A DNA stretch of 51,777 nucleotides from Rubrobacter sp. (GTDB lineage: Bacteria; Chloroflexota; Chloroflexia; Thermobaculales; Thermobaculaceae), in NCBI GenBank assembly GCA_016781735.1, contig JADDPT010000072.1, positions 1 through 51,777 on the forward strand, given 5' to 3'. Below the pieces are notes generated by a model that was not told the DNA's origin, searched no databases, and was given only the letters and a program-made list of their open reading frames with translations. The position numbers and the translations under genes are program-made. Shown piece after piece: positions 10,899-20,283 of this stretch (positions are counted from its first letter, which is position 1; each line of letters begins with the position of its first letter).

Positions 10899-12803
10899 TT
10901 ATGAGAAGAACAGGTAAGCGATGAGGGCGACGACGCCCACTCCGATGCTCAGTGCGTAATTGCCGACAAAACCGGATTGGAGACGGCGCAGGCCGCCACC
11001 CGTCCCCGCAGTGGTCCGTGCCGTGCCGTTCACGATGCCGTCCACTACCTGCGCGTCGAAGCGCCACAGCATGTTACCTAGGGCACGGGACGGCCGCACG
11101 AGCAGGGCGTCGTATAGCTCGTCAAAGTAGTACTTGTTGTACAGCATCTTGTACACGCCGCTGAGCCGCGTCGCCCACCGGGAGGGATCGAGGGCTGGAA
11201 CGCGCCATGCGTACACCGCGAGCCCCAGCAGGATGCCGAGCAACGAGACTCCCGTCGCCACGAGCATCAGCACGACGGTCTCCGGGGTAAAGCCCCCTCC
11301 GTGCGCTGCTTCCCCTGCTGCTTCGCCTCCGTGTGCCGCAAACACCGGCTCCAGGAAGTGGTGTATCCACCCATCCTCAGGTGGAATCCCGACCAACGCG
11401 CCTGTAACGACGGAGAGGGCGGCGAGCACCCACAGCGGTCCGGTCATGGAGAGCGGCGACTCGTGCGGGTGCATCTTGCGGGTATCGAAGCGCGGTGTAC
11501 CGAGGAAGGTCAGCGCGACGAGCCGCGTGATATAGAAGGCGGTAAAGAACGACGCGAGTGTACCCAGGGCGTAGATCAAATAATGGTGCCCCACGAACGC
11601 CAGCCCCAGTATCTCGTCCTTGCTCCAGAAGCCCGCAAGAGGCGGCACGCCCGCCAGCGCCGCGCTACCTATCACCAGCGTTATGAAGGTCTGCGGCATG
11701 TACCGGCGAAGCCCACCCATCTTGCGCATGTCCGTCTCACCGCCGACACCGTGCATGACGCTGCCCGCGCCGAGAAACAGTAGCGCCTTGAAGAAGGCGT
11801 GTGTGAACAGGTGGAAGATCGCCGAGATGTACGCACCGATGCCCAGCGCGAAGAACATGTAGCCGAGCTGCGAGATCGTCGAGTACGCCATCACCCGCTT
11901 GATGTCATTCTGGACGAGCGCAATAGTCGCGCCTAGCAGTGCCGTGACCAGCCCGATAACAGCTATGACGGTCAGCGTGCCCGCCGCCTCGTTGTACAGC
12001 GGGTTCGCCCTAGCTACGAGGTACACGCCCGCGGTAACCATCGTGGCCGCGTGGATGAGCGCGCTGACGGGCGTTGGGCCCTCCATTGCATCGGGCAGCC
12101 AGGTGTGCAAAGGCCACTGCGCGCTCTTTCCCATTGAGCCGGTGAAGAGGAGCAACGTGATGAGGAAGAGCATCGCTTCAGCCACATCCGGCGCGCGCTC
12201 GAACACGGGCACGTACGCCAGCGTGCCGAACGTGGTGAAGAGCAGGATGACGCCGAGCCCGAACCCGAAGTCCCCCACCCTGTTCACTATGAACGCCTTC
12301 ATCGCGGCATCGGATGCGGAGCGCTTGTAGTACCAGAAGCCGACGAGGAGGTAAGAGCACAGGCCCACCGCCTCCCAGAAGACGTACAGTTCCAGGAAAT
12401 TGTTCGCGAGAACAAGCATTAGCATGCTAAAGGTGAAGAGCGGCAAGTACGCGAAGAACCGGTACGTGCCGGGATCACCGTGCATGTAGCCCGTGCTGTA
12501 GATGTGGACGAGCAAGCTAACGCTCGTCACGATCAGCAGCATCAGAGACGTGAGCTGATCTACGTAGAAGCCGATGCTCACCTGGAAAGAGCCCGAGGGA
12601 ATCCACGTATAGAGGTCCTGGTTGTACGGTTCTGCGTGCGTGCGCACCTCATTGAATACGAGCAGAGAGAGCAGGAGCGAGACGAGCACGCTCGCGATCC
12701 CCACGAGTGCAGGTACTCGGTGCGGGAGGCGGCTGCCGAGCGTGAAGTTCGCCAGGAAAGCCACGAGCGGCAGCGTCGGTATCAACCACAGATAGGTTTC
12801 CAA
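10899..12803 (-). CDS. nuoL: NADH-quinone oxidoreductase subunit L
   Basis: 634-aa; 'GKSAQWPLHTWLPDAMEGPTPVSALIHAATMVTAGVYLVAR', 'AYSTISQLGYMFFALG'. Confidence 0.96.
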   Translation of the reverse strand: METYLWLIPTLPLVAFLANFTLGSRLPHRVPALVGIASVLVSLLLSLLVFNEVRTHAEPYNQDLYTWIPSGSFQVSIGFYVDQLTSLMLLIVTSVSLLVHIYSTGYMHGDPGTYRFFAYLPLFTFSMLMLVLANNFLELYVFWEAVGLCSYLLVGFWYYKRSASDAAMKAFIVNRVGDFGFGLGVILLFTTFGTLAYVPVFERAPDVAEAMLFLITLLLFTGSMGKSAQWPLHTWLPDAMEGPTPVSALIHAATMVTAGVYLVARANPLYNEAAGTLTVIAVIGLVTALLGATIALVQNDIKRVMAYSTISQLGYMFFALGIGAYISAIFHLFTHAFFKALLFLGAGSVMHGVGGETDMRKMGGLRRYMPQTFITLVIGSAALAGVPPLAGFWSKDEILGLAFVGHHYLIYALGTLASFFTAFYITRLVALTFLGTPRFDTRKMHPHESPLSMTGPLWVLAALSVVTGALVGIPPEDGWIHHFLEPVFAAHGGEAAGEAAHGGGFTPETVVLMLVATGVSLLGILLGLAVYAWRVPALDPSRWATRLSGVYKMLYNKYYFDELYDALLVRPSRALGNMLWRFDAQVVDGIVNGTARTTAGTGGGLRRLQSGFVGNYALSIGVGVVALIAYLFFS

Positions 12804-12836
12804 AGGGCCTCCTGCACCCGCGTGCCGGGGTGCACG

Positions 12837-13142
12837 CTACTGCTTGAGGATGTCCATCTCGCTCACATCCACCGTGTCTTTATGGCGCGCCAGGGCGAGG
12901 ATGATGCCGAGCCCAACAGCGGCTTCGGCGGCAGCTACCGTGATGACGAACACCACGAAGTTCTGGCCGGTCAGGGAGTCCAGGTGCCTGCCGAACGCCA
13001 CGAGAGCCACGTTGCATGCATTGAGCATTAGCTCGACGCTCATGAAAATGATCAGCACGTGCCGACGAACGAGTACGCCCACCACGCCGATGGAGAACAG
13101 CAACGCGCTGAAGATCAGGTACCACTCAAGCGGAGGACTCAC
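12837..13142 (-). CDS. nuoK: NADH-quinone oxidoreductase subunit K
   Basis: 101-aa; 'MSVELMLNACNVALVAF', 'AAAEAAVGLGIILAL'. Confidence 0.95.
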   Translation of the reverse strand: MSPPLEWYLIFSALLFSIGVVGVLVRRHVLIIFMSVELMLNACNVALVAFGRHLDSLTGQNFVVFVITVAAAEAAVGLGIILALARHKDTVDVSEMDILKQ

Positions 13143-13664
13143 CTACAACTCCTCCTTCGCGAGGAAGAGCGCGCCTACCGTGGCCACGAGGAGCAGGACG
13201 CTCGCGATCTCAAAGGGCAGCAGCCAGGTTGTGTAGAGTTGTTGGCCGAGCGCCTCCACGTTGCCGCCAGCCTGCTGGATCGCCTGGACCGTGTCACGCC
13301 CCTTCCGCCCTTGGTCCACCGCGGCCAGCAAAACCACGAGCGTGATCTCGACCGCGAGCGCTGCGCCTACAAACAAGGCCACTGGTAGCTGAAGAGGTTG
13401 AGCGACCGTCGGAAGCGGTCGCTCGCTGCGTTGCAACAGCATTACCACGAAGAGGAAGAGCACGAGGATCGCACCTGAGTACACCAGCACCTGTATCACC
13501 GCGAGGAACTCGGCGCCAAGCAGGACGAACATTGCGGCGACGTTAACAAAGGTGAGCAGCATGAACAGTACGGAGTGAACGGGGTTACGCGCCACTAGCA
13601 CCATCACGGCCGCGCCGAGTGCGACGGCGGCGAACAGGAGGAACAGAGCCGATAGTATGTCCAA
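13143..13664 (-). CDS. nuoJ: NADH-quinone oxidoreductase subunit J
   Basis: 173-aa; 'NPVHSVLFMLLTFVNVAAMFVLLGAEFLAVIQVLVYSGAILVLFLFVVMLL'. Confidence 0.95.
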   Translation of the reverse strand: MDILSALFLLFAAVALGAAVMVLVARNPVHSVLFMLLTFVNVAAMFVLLGAEFLAVIQVLVYSGAILVLFLFVVMLLQRSERPLPTVAQPLQLPVALFVGAALAVEITLVVLLAAVDQGRKGRDTVQAIQQAGGNVEALGQQLYTTWLLPFEIASVLLLVATVGALFLAKEEL

Positions 13665-14156
13665 CTACCGCCCCACCCGGTCATCCGGAAAGCGGGTCAC
13701 CTCCACCCACTCGCCGTCAGAGGTCTGCTCGATCTCGTCGTAGATACCTCGACCAAGCTCGAGTAGTGTCGCCTTGTCGTACAGCAGGTTGTTGCGGTCG
13801 GTTGCTGCGAGCTCGAACTGGTGAGACATCTGGATAGCCTTCACGGGGCAGGCCTCGACACAGAGTCCACAGAACAGGCAGCGCGGCGCCTGGATCTCGT
13901 AGCGCACGGGGTGCCGGCCCTTCGTAGCGTGGGGCTCGCTCGTCATGAAGATGACGTTGTTCGGACAGGCGGTAGCGCACAGCCCGCATGCCGTGCACTT
14001 CTCCTCGCCCGTGTTGGGATCGGTGACGAGCACGGGCAGCCCGCGGAAACGATGCCCCTTGTCGCGCTCCTCCTTCGGGTATTGCACCGTCGTAGGTCGC
14101 TGGAACATCTCTCCGAGCGTTACATAGAAGCCTTTGAACCTGTCGAAAGCAAACAT
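13665..14156 (-). CDS. nuoI: NADH-quinone oxidoreductase subunit I (2x[4Fe-4S])
   Basis: 163-aa; two CxxCxxCxxxCP motifs 'CTACGLCATACPN' and 'CLFCGLCVEACPV'. Confidence 0.96.
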   Translation of the reverse strand: MFAFDRFKGFYVTLGEMFQRPTTVQYPKEERDKGHRFRGLPVLVTDPNTGEEKCTACGLCATACPNNVIFMTSEPHATKGRHPVRYEIQAPRCLFCGLCVEACPVKAIQMSHQFELAATDRNNLLYDKATLLELGRGIYDEIEQTSDGEWVEVTRFPDDRVGR

Positions 14157-14175
14157 CAGCAGTCCCCGGCCAGCC

Positions 14176-15198
14176 TTAAAGAGCCAGCTTGATTATACCT
14201 GTAAGAACTATGTTGAGCAGTGCGACCGGCAGCATGATCTTCCAGCACAGCGACATTAGCTGGTCGTACCGGAATCGCGGCAGTGTGGCGCGCAGCCAGA
14301 AGTAGAAGAAGATGAAAATCGCCATCTTCGCCGAGAACCAGAAAATGCCTTCCAGCGCATCGGGCAGGAGCGGTATGGAGGGTCCCAGCCATCCCCCGAG
14401 GAATACAGTGGAGGCAAGCGCGCTGATCGCCAGCATGCTGATGTACTCGGCAAGGAAGAACATCGCGAAGCCGAAGCCGCCATACTCTACGTGGAAGCCT
14501 GCCACGAGCTCACTCTCCGCCTCGGGCAGGTCGAAGGGGGGACGGTTGGTCTCCGCTATCGCGCTAACGAGGAACACCGCGAAGCCGAGTATCTGCGGCA
14601 GCACGAACCACCTCGGGATGAGACCAAAGTAGGTCCCCTGCTGAGCGGCGACGATCTCGCTCAGGTTCAGCGAGCCCGCCATGAGGAGCACGCCTATCAG
14701 CGAGAGGCCAAGGGTTGCCTCGTACGATATCACCTGCGCGGATGAGCGCAGCCCGCCCAGCAGCGCGTACTTGTTGTTCGACGCCCAACCTGCCATGACG
14801 ATCCCGTACACACCGATGCTGCCCATTGCCAGGATGTAGATGAGACCCACGTTGAGGTCCGCGATGCGCATCCCAATCTGCCGCCCGAACGCCGTGAAAC
14901 CAGGGCCGAACGGGATCGCAGCCCAGGCGAGCAGCGCAGGCACGAACACCATAACGGGCGCAATCAGGAAGACCGCCTTGTCCGCCTTGGCCGGGAGGCT
15001 GCCCTCCTTTGTGAGCAGCTTTACGCCGTCCGCGACCGGCTGCAACAACCCCAGAGGCCCCGTCCTGTTCGGCCCGATGCGTGACTGCATCCGAGCTAGC
15101 ACCTTGCGCTCGAAGTAGGTGAGGTACGCCATCCCCGTCAGGACGGCGATGAACACCAGCAGGATCGTACCCAGTATTATCAGCAGGTCAACCAGCAA
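14176..15198 (-). CDS. nuoH: NADH-quinone oxidoreductase subunit H
   Basis: 340-aa; 'ERKVLARMQSRIGPNRTGPLGLLQPVADGVKLL', 'ETNRPPFDLPEAESELVAGFHVEYGG'. Confidence 0.97.
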   Translation of the reverse strand: MLVDLLIILGTILLVFIAVLTGMAYLTYFERKVLARMQSRIGPNRTGPLGLLQPVADGVKLLTKEGSLPAKADKAVFLIAPVMVFVPALLAWAAIPFGPGFTAFGRQIGMRIADLNVGLIYILAMGSIGVYGIVMAGWASNNKYALLGGLRSSAQVISYEATLGLSLIGVLLMAGSLNLSEIVAAQQGTYFGLIPRWFVLPQILGFAVFLVSAIAETNRPPFDLPEAESELVAGFHVEYGGFGFAMFFLAEYISMLAISALASTVFLGGWLGPSIPLLPDALEGIFWFSAKMAIFIFFYFWLRATLPRFRYDQLMSLCWKIMLPVALLNIVLTGIIKLAL

Positions 15199-15216
15199 TC
15201 TTTACAGCCTCGCCCA

Positions 15217-17925
15217 CTATATGTCCGTCAACTGGCCGGTACTGTACCCGCTTTGCCTCAGAAGCGGACCTGTCAGCATACCCACTCCGCGCCCACGCTC
15301 CGGGCTGGAGTCCGCCGCGCCATGCTCGTGCAGACTCACAAGCGTAGGGCAACGACCGGTCATCGTGCCCGTCCCCTGGTGGTACAGGCTTGTGTATATC
15401 GTGGATTTGTAGACGCCGTCGCCGAGCGGTGCCCTGGTCCCAAAGGGCACGGGAATCAGTCGTGCCCTCCCGTCGGGAAAACCGTCAGCATAGAGCACCC
15501 CCGTGCCGCTTGGATCCTCTGTGTCCGCCGGCCACTGCACCCCGAGTCGCCCGATCTGGTCAACCGACGGGTTGCGGTACACTTTGCCGGGGCGTTGTCG
15601 AACGACCGTGCCCTCGCGCTCTAGCCTGAGCGGGGTAATGCCTGCGTACTTTGGTACGACCGAGGCGATCTCGTCCAGTATGTCCTCGGACCGCCTGTAT
15701 AGCCTCCCGTAGCCCATCCTCTCGAGAAGCTGCGTGAGTATGGTCCAGTCCGGCAGGCTCTGCCCCACCGAGTTCAGCGCCTTGTTCACGCGCTGTATGC
15801 GCCGCTCGGCGTTTGTGAACGTGCCGTCCTTCTCGGCCCACGAGCACGCGGGCAAGACGACGTCCGCGAGCTGCGCCGTGGGAGTTAGGAACATGTCCTG
15901 TACGACAAGGAACTGCAACCTCGAGAGCGCGTCGCGTGTCCGACCAGGGTTCGGTGAAGCCTCGGCGGGGTTGGACCCCATAACGTACATAGCCCTTATC
16001 TGACCCCGCTCGACGCCGCGAGTCATTTCTTCCAGGCTGAGGCCAGGCTCCGGTTCGAGTTGCCGGTCGAGGCCCCACACTTGCTGAAGTCTCTCTCTCG
16101 CGCCCGCATCCTCCACCGACAGCTCGCCAGGCAGCAGGAACGGCGCGCAACCCATATCGAGCGCACCCTGTCCATTGTTGGCGACCTTCAAGGAATTCAC
16201 CCCTGCTCCTGGCCTGCCGACATTCCCAGTGAGGAGAGCAAGTGCAGCGGCTCCGTAGTCTATCCGCTCGCCGCCATCTCTGAGCGAGAGCGCGTTCGAG
16301 TAGACGATAGCAGCCGGCGGGAAGAGTCCCTCCTCACCGCGGCCCTCCTCACCGGCACCACCGGTAGCCCACAGAATGGCTGCCCGCTCGAGCATCTCGG
16401 CTGGCACGCCCGTGCTGGATGCAACGGCCTCCAGGCTGTAGCCTTGCGCCGCGTCGCTCCACTCGCCTACTCCGTCGACGCGGTCGCGGAGGAATCCTTC
16501 TGCAGCGATGCCTCTCTGCGCGATGATCGCAGCCATGCCATTGAGGAGATCCGCCTCAGCGCCCTCCCTGTACTGCAGGTTTAGCTCTGCTATCTGGCTC
16601 AGTGGTACAGGCGTCGGACTCGCCACAATCAGCTTGATGCCCCTCCTGCGCACCGCGGTCTGCAGCCTGTACGAGAAGACCGGGTGGCTCGCGCTTAGGT
16701 TCGAGCCGATGATCAGCACTGCCCGCGAATTCTCGAAGATGTCCACGAAGGAGTTCATCGCGGCGTCCGAACCAAAGACCTCCCGGAGCCCGAGCGCGCG
16801 CACTCCCCTCCCCGCGCCCGCGTCGTGGTCCAGGTTGTTCGATCCCATCACGCCACGCACGAGCTTGCCGAAGAGGTAGTTCTCCTCGTTCGTGTTGTGT
16901 GCCCCAGCGATACCGGCGAACTGGCTGCCGTGGTAGCCGGAAAGTCTCTCCGCGACGATGCCGAATGCCTCGCGCCACGTGGTGGGCACGAGCTCGCCGT
17001 TCTTGCGAACGAGCGGCTCGGTGAGCCGATCCTCTTCCTGCACGAACTCGTAGCCGAAGAACCCACGCGCGCAGAGCTGCTGTCCGTTGACGCCCTTCTC
17101 GCTGTCGGCCATTATTCGCTTGATGCGGCCGCTGCCCTCCTCAACATGGATCTGCATGTTGCAGCCGACTCCACAGAAGGTGCAGATCGTGTCCACGCGC
17201 TTGAGGAACCAGGCTCGTGCGGTGTCATGGTATGAGGTGTTGAGCAGCGCACCGACCGGGCATACCTCGATGCACAGCCCGCAGGACACGCATGGGCTCT
17301 GCTTCAGGTCCTCACCGAACGCGGCGTCTATGTATGAGGCATAGCCGCGCCTCGCCCACGCCAGCGCGGTGGAGCCCACCAGCTCGTCGCACACGCGCAC
17401 GCAGCGGCCGCACAGCACGCAGCGGTCGCGCTTGATCATCACCGACTCGCTGAGCGTCTCGTACTCCCAGCTCATCTTGGGACGGGCGAGCGGGTTGTTA
17501 ACTCGCACGCGGGTGGTGTAGGCGTGGTTCTGCAGGTCACACTCGCCTGACTTATCGCAGATGGGACAGTCTACTGGGTGATCCACCAGGAGGGCCTCCA
17601 CGGCAAACCGCTGCGCCTCCACCACCTTCTGCGACTTCGTGTACACCTTCATCCCCTCGCTCACCGGCGTGGAGCATGAGATGTCCATTGAGCTGCGCTT
17701 CGTCACAATCTCGACCATGCATGTCCGGCACGCGCCGAACGGGCGCAGGTCCGGGTACTGGCAGAAGTTGGGAATGGCTATTCCCGCCTGCTGGGCGGCG
17801 TAGAGCACGAACGTACCCTTCGGCACCGTGACGGGCTTGTCGTCAATGGTGAGGTTCACCATCTCTATTTCAGTCTGCTGGGACATTACTTGAGCGCCGG
17901 GCAGCGGGAGCGTGTTCGCCTCCAC
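15217..17925 (-). CDS. nuoG: NADH-quinone oxidoreductase subunit G, formate-dehydrogenase-like
   Basis: 902-aa; N-terminal [2Fe-2S] and 'CDKSGECDLQ', 'CVLCGRCVRVC', 'CVSCGLCIEVCP', then 'CTFCGVGC...LCARG' molybdopterin-oxidoreductase Fe4S4 domain. Confidence 0.94.
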   Translation of the reverse strand: MEANTLPLPGAQVMSQQTEIEMVNLTIDDKPVTVPKGTFVLYAAQQAGIAIPNFCQYPDLRPFGACRTCMVEIVTKRSSMDISCSTPVSEGMKVYTKSQKVVEAQRFAVEALLVDHPVDCPICDKSGECDLQNHAYTTRVRVNNPLARPKMSWEYETLSESVMIKRDRCVLCGRCVRVCDELVGSTALAWARRGYASYIDAAFGEDLKQSPCVSCGLCIEVCPVGALLNTSYHDTARAWFLKRVDTICTFCGVGCNMQIHVEEGSGRIKRIMADSEKGVNGQQLCARGFFGYEFVQEEDRLTEPLVRKNGELVPTTWREAFGIVAERLSGYHGSQFAGIAGAHNTNEENYLFGKLVRGVMGSNNLDHDAGAGRGVRALGLREVFGSDAAMNSFVDIFENSRAVLIIGSNLSASHPVFSYRLQTAVRRRGIKLIVASPTPVPLSQIAELNLQYREGAEADLLNGMAAIIAQRGIAAEGFLRDRVDGVGEWSDAAQGYSLEAVASSTGVPAEMLERAAILWATGGAGEEGRGEEGLFPPAAIVYSNALSLRDGGERIDYGAAALALLTGNVGRPGAGVNSLKVANNGQGALDMGCAPFLLPGELSVEDAGARERLQQVWGLDRQLEPEPGLSLEEMTRGVERGQIRAMYVMGSNPAEASPNPGRTRDALSRLQFLVVQDMFLTPTAQLADVVLPACSWAEKDGTFTNAERRIQRVNKALNSVGQSLPDWTILTQLLERMGYGRLYRRSEDILDEIASVVPKYAGITPLRLEREGTVVRQRPGKVYRNPSVDQIGRLGVQWPADTEDPSGTGVLYADGFPDGRARLIPVPFGTRAPLGDGVYKSTIYTSLYHQGTGTMTGRCPTLVSLHEHGAADSSPERGRGVGMLTGPLLRQSGYSTGQLTDI

Positions 17926-17989
17926 CTTCCCCTCTCGCTCTCCTCCTTCTGGTTTACGAACGAAGAATCATCTCTCCCGAAGAGTTGTG

Positions 17990-19756
17990 CTATCTCGCTA
18001 CGGCGCCCGCCGACGCGCGGCCGGGGGCGAGGATGAATGGCTCGGATCGAGCGTGCTTAGGAGCGTCCTGCAGGCTGCAAACGCCGGCACGACATTTCTT
18101 CTCTACAACATGTTCGAGATACTCGTCACGGTAGTGCTTGAGAGTGCTCAGAATAGGGACCGGTGCCGCCTGGCCCAGTCCGCACAGCGAGTACGCGATT
18201 ATGTCGTCGCTGGATCGGACGAGCCGCTCCAGATCGCGCTCCGTCGCCGCTCCTCTCTTGATCGACTCGAGCATCGCCAGCTGACTGGCGGTGCCCACCC
18301 GGCACGGTACGCACTTGCCGCACGACTCGTCGCGGTTGAAGCGGGTGCAGTACCATGCAAGGTCCACCATGCAGGTGCCCTCGTCATATATAAGGTAACC
18401 ACCCGACCCCATCATGGAACCCTCGGCCTCGAGCGAGCCAAACTCGTTGGGCAGGTCGAGCGCGCTCTCCGGCAATGCGCCGCCGGAGATTCCACCCGCG
18501 AGCACGCTACGGAACTTCGCGCCGTTCTTCATTCCACCACCCACAACGAAGATGAGGTCGCGGAGAGAGATGCCCATCTCGTGTTCGCTGAGACAGACGT
18601 TCGCCACGTCACCCGCGAGGCTGAACACCTTCGTGCCCGTGCTCTTCTCTGTCCCGAGGCTGCTAAACCATTCCCCGCCACGCTTGATCACGTGCGGCAT
18701 GTTGCACAGAGTCTCGGTGTTGTTCACGACGGTCGGCTTGCCCCACATCCCTGCCTCCGCCGAGCGAGGCGGCTTTGTGCGAGGCATCCCCCTGCCGCCT
18801 TGCAGACCGTAGATGGCGGCCGACGCCTCGCCCGATATGTACGCGCCGGCTCCCGGCACGACCCGTACATCAAAGGAGAAGTCCGTGCCGAGGATGTTCG
18901 AGTCGAGCAGGCCAATCTCCTTCAGCTTGTTGACGGCGTTCTCCATGCGGCTGATGGCCAGCGGGTACTCCGATCCGATGTAGATGTACCCGGTCTGGCT
19001 GCCGACGGCGTAGCCCGCGATCATCACACCTTCGACGACCGCGAATGGGTCTCCCTCCATCAGCCTGCGGTCCTTGAAAACGTTTGGCTCGCCCTCGTGA
19101 GAGTTGACTATGATGTACTTCGGCCGGTTCCTCTCGCCTAGCGCGCTCTCCCACTTGATGCCCGCCGGGAAGCCTGCGCCACCTCGACCGCGTACGGTCG
19201 CGGTCTTCACCTCGGCTATCACCTCCTGCTGGCTCATCTGGAGCAGAGCCTTCGTGAAGCCCGCGAAGCCTCCAAGAGCTACGTAGTCCTCGAGGCGCTC
19301 AGGATCCTGCCAGCCGCACTTCGCAAGGAGCAGCCGCTTCTGTAGCCTGAACCAATCTGTGGATGTAAGCGGGCGGATGTCACCGTAGAGACCTTCCCCG
19401 AAGTGGGCGTACGCCAGGTCGGCACGCGGGTCGTCGCCAATAAGGTAGCTCTGCAGCAGGTCTTCAACCTTATCGGCGGTAACGTGACGGTACATCACGC
19501 GCGGCCTGCCGGGCTTCAGTATGTCAACTACCGGCTCGAGCCATGTGGCCCCAAAGGAAGCCGTCTGGCGGACCTGTGCCTTGATACCCCGCTCCTCGAC
19601 GACACGTCTGAGTTCTCGCAGCGTATCGAGCGCGCCTGATGCTACTGCGCCGCTGTCGGTGCTCACCCATATCGTCGCGGCCTGCTGAGGCTCCACGACA
19701 TCCTTCCAGGCATTAGCGGCTCGCCGTCCGTACTCCTGCCATTGTTGTGGGGTCAT
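17990..19756 (-). CDS. nuoF: NADH-quinone oxidoreductase subunit F with N-terminal thioredoxin-like extension
   Basis: 588-aa; 'GRGGAGFPAGIKW', 'NSHEGEPNVFKDRRLMEGDP', 'ESCGKCVPCRVG'; about 110-aa N-terminal extension resembling the Trx-like [2Fe-2S] domain. Confidence 0.95.
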   Translation of the reverse strand: MTPQQWQEYGRRAANAWKDVVEPQQAATIWVSTDSGAVASGALDTLRELRRVVEERGIKAQVRQTASFGATWLEPVVDILKPGRPRVMYRHVTADKVEDLLQSYLIGDDPRADLAYAHFGEGLYGDIRPLTSTDWFRLQKRLLLAKCGWQDPERLEDYVALGGFAGFTKALLQMSQQEVIAEVKTATVRGRGGAGFPAGIKWESALGERNRPKYIIVNSHEGEPNVFKDRRLMEGDPFAVVEGVMIAGYAVGSQTGYIYIGSEYPLAISRMENAVNKLKEIGLLDSNILGTDFSFDVRVVPGAGAYISGEASAAIYGLQGGRGMPRTKPPRSAEAGMWGKPTVVNNTETLCNMPHVIKRGGEWFSSLGTEKSTGTKVFSLAGDVANVCLSEHEMGISLRDLIFVVGGGMKNGAKFRSVLAGGISGGALPESALDLPNEFGSLEAEGSMMGSGGYLIYDEGTCMVDLAWYCTRFNRDESCGKCVPCRVGTASQLAMLESIKRGAATERDLERLVRSSDDIIAYSLCGLGQAAPVPILSTLKHYRDEYLEHVVEKKCRAGVCSLQDAPKHARSEPFILAPGRASAGAVAR

Positions 19757-19769
19757 GCCGCGGCTCCTA

Positions 19770-20273
19770 TCAATGCTCGTTCGCCGGTGAGTGACGCACT
19801 GTCTCGGCCACCTGCTCTGCGGTCAGCGGCCCTCTTATCTTGTGATTGACCTCCACCAGTGGGGCCAGGTGGCAAGCCCCATAGCAGAAGTCCGCCCTCG
19901 AGACCGTCCATGCTCCGTCAGGTGTGGTCTCGTTGTACTGTATGTTGAGGGCATCCAGGGCGGCGGCCGCCAAATCCGTGGCTCCCATGAAGTAACAGGC
20001 CGCGCCCTCGCAGATCGACATCCTGTTCCTGCCCAGGGGCTCGGCGGTGAAGTCGGCGTAGAAGGTAACGACCCCGAAGATGTCGGTCATGGGAATGTGC
20101 CAGCAATCGCTGATGATTTCAGCAGCCCCCTCCGGGATGTACCTGTACTCATCCTGCACGTAGTGGAGCAGCGGTATCAGAGACTCCATAGGGTCCCTGC
20201 CCTCGAAGCGCTGCATCATCGCGCCGAGCTTGCGCAGGTCCTCCTGAGTACCGTTCCACGTCTCGCGCACCAT
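19770..20273 (-). CDS. nuoE: NADH-quinone oxidoreductase subunit E
   Basis: 'MVRETWNGTQEDLRKLGAMMQRF...'; [2Fe-2S] ligands 'CEGAAC' and 'CYGAC'. The start at 20273 is preferred because the longer ORF (20435) runs into nuoD. Confidence 0.93.
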   Translation of the reverse strand: MVRETWNGTQEDLRKLGAMMQRFEGRDPMESLIPLLHYVQDEYRYIPEGAAEIISDCWHIPMTDIFGVVTFYADFTAEPLGRNRMSICEGAACYFMGATDLAAAALDALNIQYNETTPDGAWTVSRADFCYGACHLAPLVEVNHKIRGPLTAEQVAETVRHSPANEH

Positions 20274-20283
20274 CACTGCCAGC

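Noticed and set aside
17912-19141. 409-aa plus-strand ORF opposite nuoF
   Set aside because: Antisense shadow ORF of a GC-rich conserved gene; low-complexity R/H/V-rich translation with no recognisable domain. The same applies to 2010-2543 (+), 10400-10924 (+), 12480-13031 (+), 34632-35390 (+) and 41386-42141 (-).
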